A stretch of 64,000 nucleotides of DNA from Enoplolaimus lenunculus (lineage: Eukaryota > Nematoda > Enoplea > Enoplida > Thoracostomopsidae). Both the position numbers and the translations under genes were made by a program. Below are positions 63,801 through 64,000 of this stretch, one piece after another (position 1 is the first letter of the stretch; each line of letters opens with the position of its first letter). The notes beneath the pieces were generated by a model. The model did not search any database, was not told the origin of the DNA, and was given only the letters and a program-made list of their open reading frames with translations. The stretch spans positions 1 through 64,000 of the forward strand of contig JASANG010002941.1 of the NCBI GenBank assembly GCA_030248215.1, in the 5' to 3' direction.

Positions 63801-64000
63801 CGATCTTCTCGACGAATGGACGTCGACCATTGGACATCGTCGTACTTCGTCATACGTCGATGATGACGTCATCGCTAGTGACGAAGACGATTACGGCGAT
63901 GACGCGTCAATTGAAGGTGACGACGAATCAAAACAATTTTTGTCGACGCCGCAATTGCACGGTCGTGACGCGACTGGAGCGTTGGCGCAGAAAAGTAAAG
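15555..64000 (+). CDS. Fat-like cadherin gene, 51 exons seen, 3' end outside window
   Basis: Giant single-pass adhesion protein of the Fat-like cadherin family (vertebrate FAT1/2/3, fly Fat2, worm CDH-4), which in known animals acts at the cell surface in adhesion, planar polarity and cell migration. Joining the 51 exons listed below gives 5,458 codons plus one base, with matching phase at every junction and no stop. Residues 1-50 hold a signal sequence. Residues 80 to about 4460 are cadherin repeats, many ending in DxNDxxPxF linkers (about 30 counted, several degenerate; FAT1-3 have 34). About 4592-4716 are two EGF-like modules, 4717-4890 a laminin-G domain, 4895-5015 three EGF-like modules, about 5047-5069 a membrane helix, then at least 389 cytoplasmic residues. 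The first repeat, including KMGI and GDF.FLR motifs, resembles the FAT1 N terminus. The start is the first ATG after an in-frame stop at 15537. Single copy or paralog identity cannot be judged here. Confidence 0.95.
16160..16495 (+). CDS. Exon 2: cadherin repeat 1
   Basis: 112 codons, phase 0 at both ends, acceptor TTTCAG and donor GTATGG. It contains KMGI, ILSGDP, GDFAFLRV and LNRE-like motifs in the order found at the N terminus of Fat-like cadherins, and ends in the ITDQNDQ linker that continues as APVF in exon 3. Confidence 0.92.
16925..17003. mobile_element. ATCCGG-family transposon end fragment, intron 2
   Basis: CTGGTTCCAG, CTATCCGGATCCAATATCCGG and TGTCGCATCCTG match one end of the element at 47795-48096. 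The partner end was not identified; the intron interior is otherwise unremarkable. Confidence 0.45.
17167..17467 (+). CDS. Exon 3: cadherin repeat 2
   Basis: Acceptor TTTTAG, donor GTGAGA, starts phase 0 and ends phase 1. It begins APVFHPKEYDVAI and carries the Ca2+-binding SASDADAGLNGEVYY motif. The last coding piece (HPITG) is completed by EI.. in exon 4, the usual place for a cadherin intron. Confidence 0.92.
17636..17947. repeat. Interspersed repeat with ACTTAAGT ends, intron 3 copy
   Basis: The left end has TACTTAAGTACGAGC and ACTTAAGTTTGTG; the right end has TTACTTAAGCCACGACTTAAG. The interior (for example CTATTCTTGGTTCAACTGA) is recognisably related to 45088-45315 in intron 31. There is no coding content; it is probably a short non-autonomous element. 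Confidence 0.6.
18011..19434 (+). CDS. Exon 4: large exon, cadherin repeats 2-4, partly degenerate
   Basis: 1,424 bp, acceptor CTACAG, donor GTATGT, enters in phase 1 and leaves in phase 0. The repeat 2-3 linker is degenerate (SSANFKSPTI). The next domain has DTDAGKHGHISSV and a standard VLDANDHSPEF linker near its end, followed by DNDSGPAGQISY. A basic insert (SGRRRALAM) and a Ser/Gly-rich loop enlarge repeats 2-3. Degenerate linkers suggest weak or absent Ca2+ binding there (inference). Confidence 0.93.
19742..21181 (+). CDS. Exon 5: large exon, about three cadherin repeats
   Basis: 1,440 bp, phase 0 at both ends, acceptor TTTTCAG, donor GTAGGA. It contains a poorly conserved linker (NSHSPEF), ASDYDFGYDGYVQY, YYARVDENV, a canonical LNDVNDNEP linker and SDPDAGANGVVTYSL. 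A Gly-rich loop (GSGGGGG) interrupts one repeat. The sequence is markedly more divergent than the downstream repeats. Confidence 0.93.
21540..21768 (+). CDS. Exon 6: cadherin repeat, C-terminal half
   Basis: Acceptor TTTCAG, donor GTGAGC, starts phase 0 and ends phase 1. It reads IDPISGCIFST...DYESRAHYNVSV..DSGSP and ends with the linker LLDVNENTSPPFW, the classic second half of a cadherin repeat. Confidence 0.93.
21996..22193 (+). CDS. Exon 7: cadherin repeat, N-terminal half
   Basis: Acceptor CTTCAG, donor GTTAGT, phase 1 at both ends. It encodes ENEPVGTEVVTVKAV and GKFTIDDAG, the first half of a repeat whose SxDxD motif is replaced by a longer charged loop. A 4.2-kb intron follows. Confidence 0.9.
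22194..24508. other. Intron 7, left part, no gene recognised
   Basis: The first 2.3 kb of a 4.2-kb intron. It contains short ORFs without domains, a (GTT)n run at about 23926-23948, an ATT run near 24325 and an AT/GTATAT microsatellite at about 24470-24508. Degenerate AACCGGAAC pieces near 22570 suggest an old transposon copy. Confidence 0.5.
24509..24892 (+). mobile_element. hAT-type non-autonomous element, CAACCGGAA family, intron 7
   Basis: Starts CAGGGTGCAACCGGAATT and ends GGAATTCCGGTTGCACCCTG, with internal ACCGGAACCGG repeats near both ends. It is closely related to copies at 48506, 56507 and (reverse) 61739. It lacks a target-site duplication, but its right flank matches the right flank of the 56507 copy. 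Confidence 0.9.
24893..26413. other. Intron 7, right part
   Basis: Holds a probable diverged CAACCGG-family copy from about 25889 (CAGGGAACAACCGGAATTTC) to about 26297 (ACGGTTGCAAC), plus TATATG microsatellites near 25290 and 25600. The ORFs at 24935-25159 and 25582-25851 have no recognisable features. Confidence 0.45.
26414..26589 (+). CDS. Exon 8: cadherin repeat, C-terminal half
   Basis: Acceptor TTTTAG, donor GTAAAG, enters phase 1 and leaves phase 0. It encodes VIRTAWVLDRESEPFYWLTV, then AQDRAAHPL and the linker VEDRNDHAPWPEKPVY. This joins exon 7 smoothly across the long intron. Confidence 0.92.
26623..26712. mobile_element. Small CAACCGG-family relic in intron 8
   Basis: GGACAAAGTGCAAAACGGAA at the left and GGAATTCCGATTGCACCCTG at the right are degenerate family ends only about 90 bp apart. 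CTGCAG-rich sequence flanks both sides. It creates short spurious ORFs after the donor of exon 8. Confidence 0.5.
27048..27195 (+). CDS. Exon 9: cadherin repeat, N-terminal half
   Basis: Acceptor ATTTAG, donor GTAAGT, starts phase 0 and ends phase 1. It encodes IPEMSPTRTTSIATIKATDRDEDGNEAV and LFRIDAGG. PEM replaces the usual PEN, and ATDRDED is the Ca2+ motif. Confidence 0.9.
27440..27649 (+). pseudogene. RNase H fragment of a non-LTR retrotransposon, intron 9
   Basis: The plus-strand frame reads FRIWIKGHSANCGNDMADKL, matching the RNase H pattern W..GH....GN..AD.LA, then a short W-containing tail. Reverse-transcriptase sequence is absent, so this is a 5'-truncated or broken LINE remnant unrelated to the cadherin. 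The upstream 27220-27425 GGGGATGGGGGG to CAACGCCCCTG piece may be a separate short element. Confidence 0.75.
27770..27816. repeat. Two-copy tandem repeat
   Basis: The unit GTTCGATCGTCTATTCAAGC occurs twice, about 24 bp apart, in intron 9. It is probably a small replication-slippage duplication. Confidence 0.75.
27937..28001 (+). CDS. Exon 10: 65-bp microexon of a cadherin repeat
   Basis: Acceptor TTTCAG, donor GTAATT, enters phase 1 and leaves phase 0. It encodes NLMTGLHRQLDREYGAEHEL, the conserved LDRE strand of a cadherin repeat. It links IDAGG of exon 9 to IEISDGGEPP of exon 11 and is the shortest exon seen in the gene. Confidence 0.9.
28233..28622 (+). CDS. Exon 11: end of one cadherin repeat and most of the next
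   Basis: 130 codons, phase 0 at both ends, acceptor GTTTAAG, donor GTAGGT. It has SDGGEPP, the linker VSDINDHVPRF, then DDPDAGENAQLEYTI and DASTGTVSV. A 38-base palindrome starts 33 bases after the donor. Confidence 0.93.
28656..28693. repeat. 38-base palindrome just inside intron 11
   Basis: TCACTTTGTGGTAT, one central A, then ATACCACAAAGTGA form a perfect 14-bp-arm palindrome. The arms extend by GTGG/CCAC with a single bulged A. It lies 33 bases after the exon 11 donor (28623) and could form a hairpin in the pre-mRNA. Confidence 0.85.
28903..29160 (-). mobile_element. hAT-type non-autonomous element, CAACCGG family, intron 11
   Basis: Ends CAAGATGCAACCGGAATT and AATTCCAATTGCACCTTG. A perfect 8-bp target-site duplication ACGGCAAC is at 28895-28902 and 29161-29168. 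The orientation is reverse relative to the 24509 copy and the body is diverged. It ends 44 bp before exon 12. Confidence 0.9.
29205..29475 (+). CDS. Exon 12: cadherin repeat end and next start
   Basis: Acceptor TTTTGCAG, donor GTAAGT, starts phase 0 and ends phase 1. It begins ITVTDRGNPPMKNS. The expected DxND linker is replaced by a longer polar linker (MPLPDPTRRNRPPTLV). The Ca2+ motif is reduced to EAHDQDDDFLWF. A transposon copy ends only 44 bp upstream of the exon. Confidence 0.92.
29685..29824 (+). CDS. Exon 13: cadherin repeat core
   Basis: Acceptor TTTCAG, donor GTATAT, enters phase 1 and leaves phase 0. It encodes RRDTGELQLAKPI and YTLGIRVSDGRASD, the middle strands of a repeat. Confidence 0.9.
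30286..30525 (+). CDS. Exon 14: cadherin repeat junction
   Basis: 80 codons, phase 0 at both ends, acceptor TTCCAG, donor GTGAGT. It encodes IHIAVSDGHRG, then YRFALREDTSVGVEFGNVS at the start of the next repeat, where RED stands in for PEN. The usual DxND linker is missing. Confidence 0.9.
30918..31043 (+). CDS. Exon 15: cadherin repeat, second half
   Basis: 42 codons, phase 0 at both ends, acceptor TTCCAG, donor GTAGGT. It encodes INPSTGGLILAVSLDYEVAR and ends in YATITIE, which continues in exon 16 as VIDVNDHTPEF. Confidence 0.93.
31324..31480 (+). CDS. Exon 16: cadherin linker and next repeat start
   Basis: Acceptor TTTTCAG, donor GTAGGC, starts phase 0 and ends phase 1. It begins with VIDVNDHTPEF and contains ARLNEGAAVGT and ALDKDSGDYGTLRYEI, all canonical Ca2+-site elements. 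Confidence 0.94.
31654..33885 (+). CDS. Exon 17: 2.2-kb exon carrying several cadherin repeats
   Basis: 2,232 bp, phase 1 at both ends, acceptor TTTTTAG, donor GTACAT. It is the largest exon, with about 744 residues and roughly six to seven repeats. Clear linkers are IRDVNDHYPVF, VDDANDVPPKF and TTDLNDNSPQF, with Ca2+ motifs such as ATDNDTADVVTY and ARDLDDGDNGKVVY. At least two intermediate linkers are degenerate. It joins exon 18 to give AQDKGTPNK. Confidence 0.95.
34384..34608 (+). CDS. Exon 18: cadherin repeat junction
   Basis: Acceptor TTTCAG, donor GTATGT, phase 1 at both ends. It encodes YVSVHVSIISVDTPIF, then YNATIDEDTTVGTAVLTVEA, and ends at HFKVDPVTG. Confidence 0.93.
35066..35271 (+). 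CDS. Exon 19: cadherin repeat, second half, no DxND linker
   Basis: Acceptor TTTCAG, donor GTAAGT, enters phase 1 and leaves phase 0. It encodes LITLRRLVNDSR and LTLRGVDVTNDKMP. The linker region is RPKPDKRIRLEKTEYEVE, without DxND, so this inter-repeat junction probably lacks full Ca2+ coordination. Confidence 0.92.
35701..36289 (+). CDS. Exon 20: one cadherin repeat and start of the next
   Basis: Acceptor TTGCAG, donor GTAGGT, starts phase 0 and ends phase 1. It has LSEGAVIGTPLFNV, a SLDFETSHSHQFYVSV core and the linker VTDVNDSPPRF. The next repeat is widened by a Ser/Gly-rich loop before GHDPDVSDRKILRY and ends at DSETG. Confidence 0.94.
36741..37268 (+). CDS. Exon 21: cadherin repeat with long serine-rich loop
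   Basis: Acceptor TTTTTAG, donor GTAAGT, phase 1 at both ends. It has LNISVTDGFYAAYADVTVTF, a degenerate linker (KLNPIGPPL), FDVPENSGSRSG and a long Ser/Gly loop, then ends KFVLDIETG. The following intron contains the hAT element with transposase remnant. Confidence 0.93.
37376..38000 (+). mobile_element. hAT element with transposase remnant, GTCTCGG family, intron 21
   Basis: The ends CAGGGATGGGCGGTCTCG and CGAGACCGCCCATCCCTG are perfect terminal inverted repeats (about 21 bp). A perfect 8-bp target-site duplication ATGATTTT is at 37368-37375 and 38001-38008. CAG start and 8-bp duplications are hAT hallmarks. The interior keeps the C-terminal end of a transposase; the rest of the gene is deleted, so it cannot move on its own. 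Confidence 0.93.
37484..37693 (+). pseudogene. hAT transposase C-terminal (dimerisation) fragment
   Basis: The open frame begins LARKYLRISPTNADSERLW and continues with a TATWLYNDLRNRM and KILFLREDPKYFDF pattern. This fits the hAT family C-terminal dimerisation region (A..YL..PAT.A.SER...T....... R..L). Only about 70 residues remain and the catalytic part is absent. Confidence 0.85.
38547..38761 (+). CDS. Exon 22: cadherin repeat end and next start
   Basis: Acceptor TTTCAG, donor GTAAAT, enters phase 1 and leaves phase 0. It encodes ELRATSALDTETRS, the linker VRAVNANDNGPQF and VVRANEPVGSVVLQ. It lacks an ATG, so a simple ORF listing would miss it. Both neighbours match it in phase and domain order. 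Confidence 0.92.
38762..39375. other. Intron 22 with transposon start fragment
   Basis: CAGGGTGTAACCGGAATTC at about 38796 is one end of the CAACCGG family; no matching right end was found before exon 23. The rest is AT-rich and featureless. Confidence 0.45.
39376..39523 (+). CDS. Exon 23: cadherin repeat core
   Basis: Acceptor TTGTAG, donor GTTAGT, starts phase 0 and ends phase 1. It encodes VLAIDADNDDAVEYSLF and LAIDRTSGDIKIQGHLDKY, following directly on VGSVVLQ of exon 22. Confidence 0.92.
39696..40186 (+). CDS. Exon 24: cadherin repeat end and a further repeat
   Basis: Acceptor ATTTAG, enters phase 1 and leaves phase 0. It has FFVRATDRGNPPLRSEV, a serine-run linker in place of DxND, FTIPEDATIGKLVGNLS, and FRVDAKTGSIF...LDYETASFVVF. 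The donor GTTGGT at 40187 is chosen over GTAATA at 40191 because only the former keeps phase with exon 25. Confidence 0.9.
40517..40702 (+). CDS. Exon 25: canonical cadherin linker and next repeat start
   Basis: 62 codons, phase 0 at both ends, acceptor TTGTAG, donor GTAAGT. It encodes VSVSDVNDNAPTF and SAGDPDEGSNGRIQYSLE, fully canonical Ca2+-site motifs. Confidence 0.94.
40703..42309. other. Introns 25 and 26: no gene recognised
   Basis: Intervals 40703-41412 and 41846-42309. Overlapping ORFs at 40687-41312 on both strands run into exon 25 or are featureless, so none is called. Confidence 0.4.
41413..41845 (+). CDS. Exon 26: cadherin repeat end and next repeat start
   Basis: Acceptor TTCCAG, donor GTATGC, starts phase 0 and ends phase 1. 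It encodes FAVDRNTGWVSTIVPLDREL, AARDGGGLS, the linker VADVNDSPPFF and VVSEDTVPGTVLARLVASDA. Confidence 0.94.
42310..42503 (+). CDS. Exon 27: cadherin repeat, second half
   Basis: Acceptor TCGCAG, donor GTAAGT, enters phase 1 and leaves phase 0. It encodes FALRPKSGELYLVNELDFEV, IIASDGLYSAPL and the linker VTDANDNSPRC. Confidence 0.94.
42749..42887 (+). CDS. Exon 28: cadherin repeat, first half
   Basis: Acceptor GTTATAG, donor GTGAGT, starts phase 0 and ends phase 1. It encodes VTLSEDLEVGSEVYRLVASD and LSYEIVGSNRFNISDKG. There is no ATG; the exon is inferred from phase, splice sites and the repeat pattern. Confidence 0.9.
43276..43596 (+). CDS. Exon 29: cadherin repeat end and next start
   Basis: Acceptor TTTTAG, phase 1 at both ends. 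It encodes IVTLAASLDYETTH, VVSDEAGLGG, the linker VSDIDDESPSF, AAIAENVESRSLISRVHATD and DPDTG. The donor GTTCGA is weak, but it is the one that gives a continuous frame into exon 30 (DPDTGLGGRVEYSL). Confidence 0.88.
44103..44273 (+). CDS. Exon 30: cadherin repeat core
   Basis: Acceptor TTTGTAG, donor GTTAGT, phase 1 at both ends. It encodes GGRVEYSLQST, FYVHPQTGTVLVVKPLDRET and YNLTVIASDVSKKHRAK. Confidence 0.91.
44595..44834 (+). CDS. Exon 31: canonical cadherin linker and next start
   Basis: Acceptor ATTGTAG, donor GTAAAT, phase 1 at both ends. It encodes VDVTDVNDNPPQF, YRVSLFENATREALVTQVRA, DSGDNARVRYAL and FTITPETG. Confidence 0.94.
45088..45315. repeat. Interspersed repeat with ACTTAAG ends, intron 31 copy
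   Basis: AAGTACTTAAGTCACAGACC at the left and AAGCACTTAAGCATAACTTAAG at the right. The interior (CCTTGGTCTAACTGAGATTA) aligns with the intron 3 copy at 17636-17947 but is well diverged and shorter. Confidence 0.55.
45354..45568 (+). CDS. Exon 32: cadherin repeat, second half, linker and next start
   Basis: Acceptor CTTCAG, donor GTACGT, enters phase 1 and leaves phase 0. It encodes VILLDGELDYEHTPRYVFTA, ATDAGKPPLTS, the linker VIDVNDNEPKF and VAIAEDTSIGTEIIT. Confidence 0.95.
45569..45921. other. Intron 32 with transposon fragment
   Basis: AGGGTACTGTAACCGGAGCC at about 45612 and GGAGCCGGAGC near 45684 are pieces of the CAACCGG/ATCCGG transposon group; no complete element can be drawn. Confidence 0.4.
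45922..46089 (+). CDS. Exon 33: cadherin repeat core
   Basis: 56 codons, phase 0 at both ends, acceptor TATTCAG, donor GTAAGT. It encodes VLATDADTQSNYAKITYSLL and LNIDSMTGRVTLRQPLDRER. Confidence 0.94.
46459..47216 (-). repeat. Reverse copy of the 1597-2911 tandem-unit element, intron 33
   Basis: Carries GAGCGAAGCGTTTTATGTTT at the left (with a 36-bp direct duplication), then GTACTTGGGGGTC and GTCCGTCCGTTCGTCTGTCC. About three tandem units with TTTGCATATTAG follow, then AAATGTAGTCCCACTACGACTGG at the right end. This is the reverse complement of the upstream copy with fewer internal units. Confidence 0.8.
47313..47456 (+). CDS. Exon 34: cadherin repeat end with canonical linker
   Basis: 48 codons, phase 0 at both ends, acceptor GTTATAG, donor GTAAGC. 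It encodes FAVMIEARDGGHPALSG and the linker VTDINDNAPVFENC. It follows exon 33 (LDRER) directly across an intron that contains a repeat element. Confidence 0.94.
47795..48096 (+). mobile_element. hAT-type element, ATCCGG family, abutting exon 35
   Basis: Starts CAGGGTGCGACTGGATATCC and ends TTTGATCGCATTTTG, degraded inverted repeats with ATATCCGG repeats inside. An 8-bp target-site duplication GTTGCTAA is at 47787-47794 and 48097-48104. The right duplication runs into TTCAG, the acceptor of exon 35. Confidence 0.82.
48110..48295 (+). CDS. Exon 35: cadherin repeat, first two thirds
   Basis: 62 codons, phase 0 at both ends, acceptor CTAATTCAG, donor GTAATT. It encodes ETASIGDVILAMGVSDADTS, FDVTADGRVKVKHE and GVYRLR. 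Its acceptor lies right after a hAT-like insertion (element end 48096). Confidence 0.93.
48506..48914 (+). mobile_element. hAT-type non-autonomous element, CAACCGGAA family, intron 35
   Basis: Starts CAGGGTGCAACCGGAATTAC and ends AATTCCGGTTGCACCCTG, with a perfect 8-bp target-site duplication CTGTGCGC (48498-48505 and 48915-48922). It is very similar to the 24509 and 56507 copies, with extra ACCGGA hexamer-type repeats near the ends. Probably a recent insertion. Confidence 0.95.
49053..49328 (+). CDS. Exon 36: last cadherin repeats, divergent linker
   Basis: 92 codons, phase 0 at both ends, acceptor TTTTTCAG, donor GTAAGT. It encodes ITATDSDSTHDPN, a degenerate linker CTLKIRVIEESKHPPQL and RAVGLDDDPMDRLTYAL, matching the membrane-proximal end of Fat-like cadherin arrays. 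Confidence 0.92.
49705..49847 (+). CDS. Exon 37: final cadherin repeat strand
   Basis: Acceptor TTTCAG, donor GTACAG, starts phase 0 and ends phase 2. It encodes GQYQLNVSVSDGKFTTDAIY and the QITDEMLDF motif. A very similar ITQEML-type motif marks the end of the cadherin array in FAT proteins (family knowledge). Confidence 0.93.
49974..50267 (+). other. ATG-less open frame in intron 37
   Basis: 98 codons (TAG at 49971 to the TAG stop at 50265-50267). The frame contains DSIWSYISSIASFTLES, HTVNISKEICGQLENCD and NASVYVDACPKTGNR, a composition that looks like real protein with five cysteines and several potential N-glycosylation sites. It is in the wrong phase to splice from exon 37. No family is recognised. 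It may be a decayed gene or transposon fragment, or chance. Confidence 0.3.
50285..50620. repeat. Fragment of the tandem-unit element, intron 37
   Basis: Contains diverged versions of the units (GAAATTAGTTAGTAGCTAGC, CAAACAATTCATTCAGG, AATAATTAGTGAAATAATG) and the CATGCGAGGTTAACACC piece seen next to the tandem units in the 1597-2911 and 46459-47216 copies. Confidence 0.65.
50901..51101 (+). CDS. Exon 38: post-cadherin segment ending in polybasic run
   Basis: Acceptor TTTCAG, donor GTAAAA, phase 2 at both ends. It encodes SVSLVLGSVTPELFLGKYRK (the TPE.F segment that follows the array in Fat proteins), then a Gly-rich part ending in GRGGRARRQRRTR. The basic stretch continues into exon 39 and has several RxxR sites that a furin-type convertase could use (inference). 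Confidence 0.9.
51409..51595 (+). CDS. Exon 39: basic post-cadherin segment
   Basis: Acceptor TTTCAG, donor GTATAA, enters phase 2 and leaves phase 0. It encodes RRESTRAIRSADNSGNN, then DVLVAIEKRRSSYYKPKFVK and LKRVYIE. It is rich in Arg and Lys, joins directly to the first EGF-like module, and shows no recognised domain. Confidence 0.88.
52044..52203 (+). CDS. Exon 40: EGF-like module 1
   Basis: Acceptor GTTTCAG, donor GTAAGA, starts phase 0 and ends phase 1. The cysteine pattern is ECIPSSCSTHGTC, then CDCEQGYGG, closed by ERC in exon 41. A hydrophobic insert of about 30 residues lies between the third and fourth cysteines. Confidence 0.91.
52543..52758 (+). CDS. Exon 41: EGF-like module 2
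   Basis: Acceptor TTTTTAG, donor GTACGC, phase 1 at both ends. It completes module 1 (GERCEV), then encodes NGCARQPCPSNQIC and YQCVCPAGRVPPSC, with an Ala/Gly/Pro insert before the fourth cysteine, and ends CESASACDT. Confidence 0.91.
52805..53195. mobile_element. Degraded ATCCGG/CAACCGG-family element, intron 41
   Basis: AGGTGCAACCGGAACCGTCG at the left. Towards the right are GGCTTCGGTACTG and TTGGTATCCAGTT, and the middle has CTCTCCGGTATTC. The ends are too diverged to fix a target duplication. Confidence 0.5.
53364..53518 (+). CDS. Exon 42: laminin-G domain, N-terminal part
   Basis: Acceptor TTCCAG, donor GTAAGA, enters phase 1 and leaves phase 0. It encodes ALRFTSSSYMRYTV, LQVAMDIRTTAPNGVLMFAG and DYSVLE, the opening strands of a laminin-G fold. 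Confidence 0.92.
53885..54112 (+). CDS. Exon 43: laminin-G domain, middle
   Basis: 76 codons, phase 0 at both ends, acceptor TTTCAG, donor GTAGGC. It encodes GYVVYRYDCGAGEASIAI, DGHWHHVMASRSG and AKLIVDGK. The DGxWHHV...LxVDG pattern is diagnostic of laminin-G. Confidence 0.94.
54335..54596 (+). CDS. Exon 44: laminin-G end and EGF-like module 3
   Basis: Acceptor TACAG, starts phase 0 and ends phase 1, donor GTAAGC. It encodes GFTGCINRLSLDGYDVP, the C-terminal laminin-G motif, then CASSPCQNFGTC and FVCVCHPRFKG of the next EGF-like module. Confidence 0.94.
54597..55660. other. Introns 44 and 45: no gene recognised
   Basis: Apart from exon 45, these intervals (54597-55174 and 55312-55660) are AT-rich and show nothing that I can support. 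Confidence 0.4.
55175..55311 (+). CDS. Exon 45: EGF-like module 4
   Basis: Acceptor CTTTAG, enters phase 1 and leaves phase 0. It encodes TYCELDLDQCQSSPCSSGAT and FFCRCPPGLTGKTC. The donor region GTAGTAAGTAAA offers two in-frame GT sites three bases apart (55309 or 55312), so one valine may be optional. Confidence 0.92.
55661..55953 (+). CDS. Exon 46: EGF-like module 5 and membrane helix
   Basis: Acceptor ATTCAG, donor GTGAGA, starts phase 0 and ends phase 2. It encodes FDECLSSPCGNGGVC and FVCMCPPGWAGALC, a Gly-rich spacer, then LVAIAGAFLILLLLCILIV as the single membrane helix. CCCHYCIKR follows at the cytoplasmic face, with cysteines that could be palmitoylated (inference). Confidence 0.95.
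56168..56460 (+). CDS. Exon 47: cytoplasmic tail, membrane-proximal
   Basis: Acceptor TTACAG, donor GTTAGC, enters phase 2 and leaves phase 1. It starts RRRQKSKWTGKHSADERRH (stop-transfer and basic segment), has a Gly/Ala-rich stretch, then SRPPPLPPRRF, a likely SH3- or WW-domain ligand, and ends NFESCLSN. Confidence 0.9.
56507..56897 (+). mobile_element. hAT-type non-autonomous element, CAACCGGAA family, intron 47
   Basis: Starts CAGGATGCAACCGGAATTAC and ends GGAATTCCGGTTGCATCCTG; both ends carry the same G-to-A/C-to-T change relative to the other copies. The flanks GTTGAGGT and GGTGAGGT are a 7-of-8 target-site duplication. The body is nearly the same as 24509-24892. Confidence 0.92.
57048..57143. 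repeat. 48-bp perfect tandem duplication, intron 47
   Basis: The unit starts AATACAAAATAATAACTGTC and ends GATTGTTTCC; the second copy starts at 57096. It is essentially identical, so a recent slippage or unequal-exchange event. Confidence 0.9.
57300..57490 (+). CDS. Exon 48: cytoplasmic tail with polyproline and YGSAAEQLE motif
   Basis: Acceptor TTACAG, donor GTATGA, enters phase 1 and leaves phase 0. It encodes VQVRPLSFTERDD, GGAPPPPPPHH and NLIDCAQNYGSAAEQLETCS. The YG.AA..LE pattern resembles a conserved motif of Fat-like cytoplasmic tails. That comparison is from memory of the family, not from a search. Confidence 0.88.
57540..57890. mobile_element. ATCCGG-family element, degraded, intron 48
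   Basis: CGACATCTGGTTCTGGTATCC at the left and ATATCCGGTCGATCCCTG at the right, with ATACCGGATATTTGC inside, match the layout of the 47795-48096 element. No clear duplication. Confidence 0.6.
58214..58421 (+). CDS. Exon 49: cytoplasmic tail
   Basis: Acceptor TTTTAG, donor GTAAGA, starts phase 0 and ends phase 1. It encodes DMMRTFGKAGHGGHHYR, SSSDHEFDSL and ESIEAIKQAIR. No domain is recognised. Confidence 0.86.
58648..58845 (+). CDS. Exon 50: cytoplasmic tail
   Basis: Acceptor TTCTAG, donor GTATGT, phase 1 at both ends. It encodes DQEALERERKSGSGTPNS, a Gly/Asn-rich stretch and CLNEDEQPPEVPK. There is no ATG; it is supported by splice sites, phase and a coding-like composition. A 4.9-kb intron follows. 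Confidence 0.83.
59213..59380. mobile_element. Short inverted-repeat element, reverse copy of the 5989 family
   Basis: GCCAGCTCACCTTCTTGGGG, CATTCAAGGTTTTCTAATGA, GGGCTGAGCCCCC and TTGCTACGGATCCGGCCC align with the reverse complement of 5989-6146, with expanded C-runs. Confidence 0.65.
61739..62185 (-). mobile_element. hAT-type non-autonomous element, CAACCGGAA family, reverse, intron 50
   Basis: Starts CAGGGTGCAACCGGAATTCC and ends AATTCCGGTTGCACCCTG, with a perfect 8-bp target-site duplication CTTCAAAT (61731-61738 and 62186-62193). Compared with the 24509, 48506 and 56507 copies it has about 85 extra bases in the middle, partly shared with the 62583 copy, so the shorter copies probably carry a deletion. 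Confidence 0.95.
62583..63018 (-). mobile_element. Older CAACCGG-family copy, right end truncated
   Basis: Starts CAGGGTGCAACCGGAATTCC and ends TGTAATTTCGGTTGCAG, lacking the final CCCTG. The body aligns with 61739-62185, including the extra middle segment, but is more diverged. No target duplication. Confidence 0.8.
63740..64000 (+). CDS. Exon 51: acidic cytoplasmic tail, runs off window
   Basis: Acceptor GTTTTAG, enters phase 1. The frame is open to the last base. It encodes SGRGDLLDEWTSTIGHRR, then a very acidic run (VDDDVIASDEDDYGDD) and TPQLHGRDATGALAQ. A GTAAAG at 63995 could be a donor, so the exon may end at 63994 or continue past the edge. A small exon inside the preceding 4.9-kb intron cannot be excluded. 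Confidence 0.82.

Noticed and set aside
63800-63812. RGD motif (SGRGDLLDEW) as an integrin ligand
   Set aside because: It lies on the cytoplasmic side of the only membrane helix, so it cannot bind integrins outside the cell.

Overview
This is genomic DNA from an AT-rich invertebrate animal. The features are one very large, intron-rich gene with GT-AG introns, abundant short interspersed transposon copies, AT microsatellites and no bacterial-style gene packing. I cannot fix the lineage. The divergent cadherin repeats and the Fat-like architecture would fit a nematode or another fast-evolving invertebrate, but that is inference.

The plus strand from about 15.5 kb to the right edge carries a single gene, a Fat-like cadherin (family of vertebrate FAT1/2/3, fly Fat2/kugelei and worm CDH-4). 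I resolved 51 consecutive exons with GT donors and AG acceptors. Their phases agree at every junction, giving 16,375 coding bases (5,458 codons plus one base) with no in-frame stop; the 3' end lies outside the window. The protein has a signal sequence, then roughly 30 cadherin repeats (several degenerate). These are followed by a juxta-cadherin segment with a strongly polybasic stretch, two EGF-like modules, one laminin-G domain, three EGF-like modules, one membrane helix, and a cytoplasmic tail with proline-rich and acidic segments. It should be a giant cell-surface adhesion and planar-polarity protein.

The left 15.5 kb has no gene that I can support. It holds an array of four sequence-compensated hairpins at the very left end, a 1.3-kb element with internal tandem units, several short inverted-repeat transposons, microsatellites, a large imperfect inverted repeat and tRNA-derived SINE-like sequence.

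The introns are heavily colonised by non-autonomous hAT-type transposons. Several copies start CAGGG, end CCCTG and have perfect or near-perfect 8-bp target-site duplications. One 625-bp copy in intron 21 still encodes a hAT transposase C-terminal (dimerisation) fragment, which supports the assignment. One insertion ends 13 bp before the start of exon 35, so the 3' splice-site region there is transposon-derived. Intron 9 also holds an RNase H fragment of a non-LTR retrotransposon.

I found no clear new multi-gene system. The least explained structures are the compensated hairpin array at 68-215, a 98-codon ATG-less open frame in intron 37, and a 38-base near-perfect palindrome just inside intron 11.
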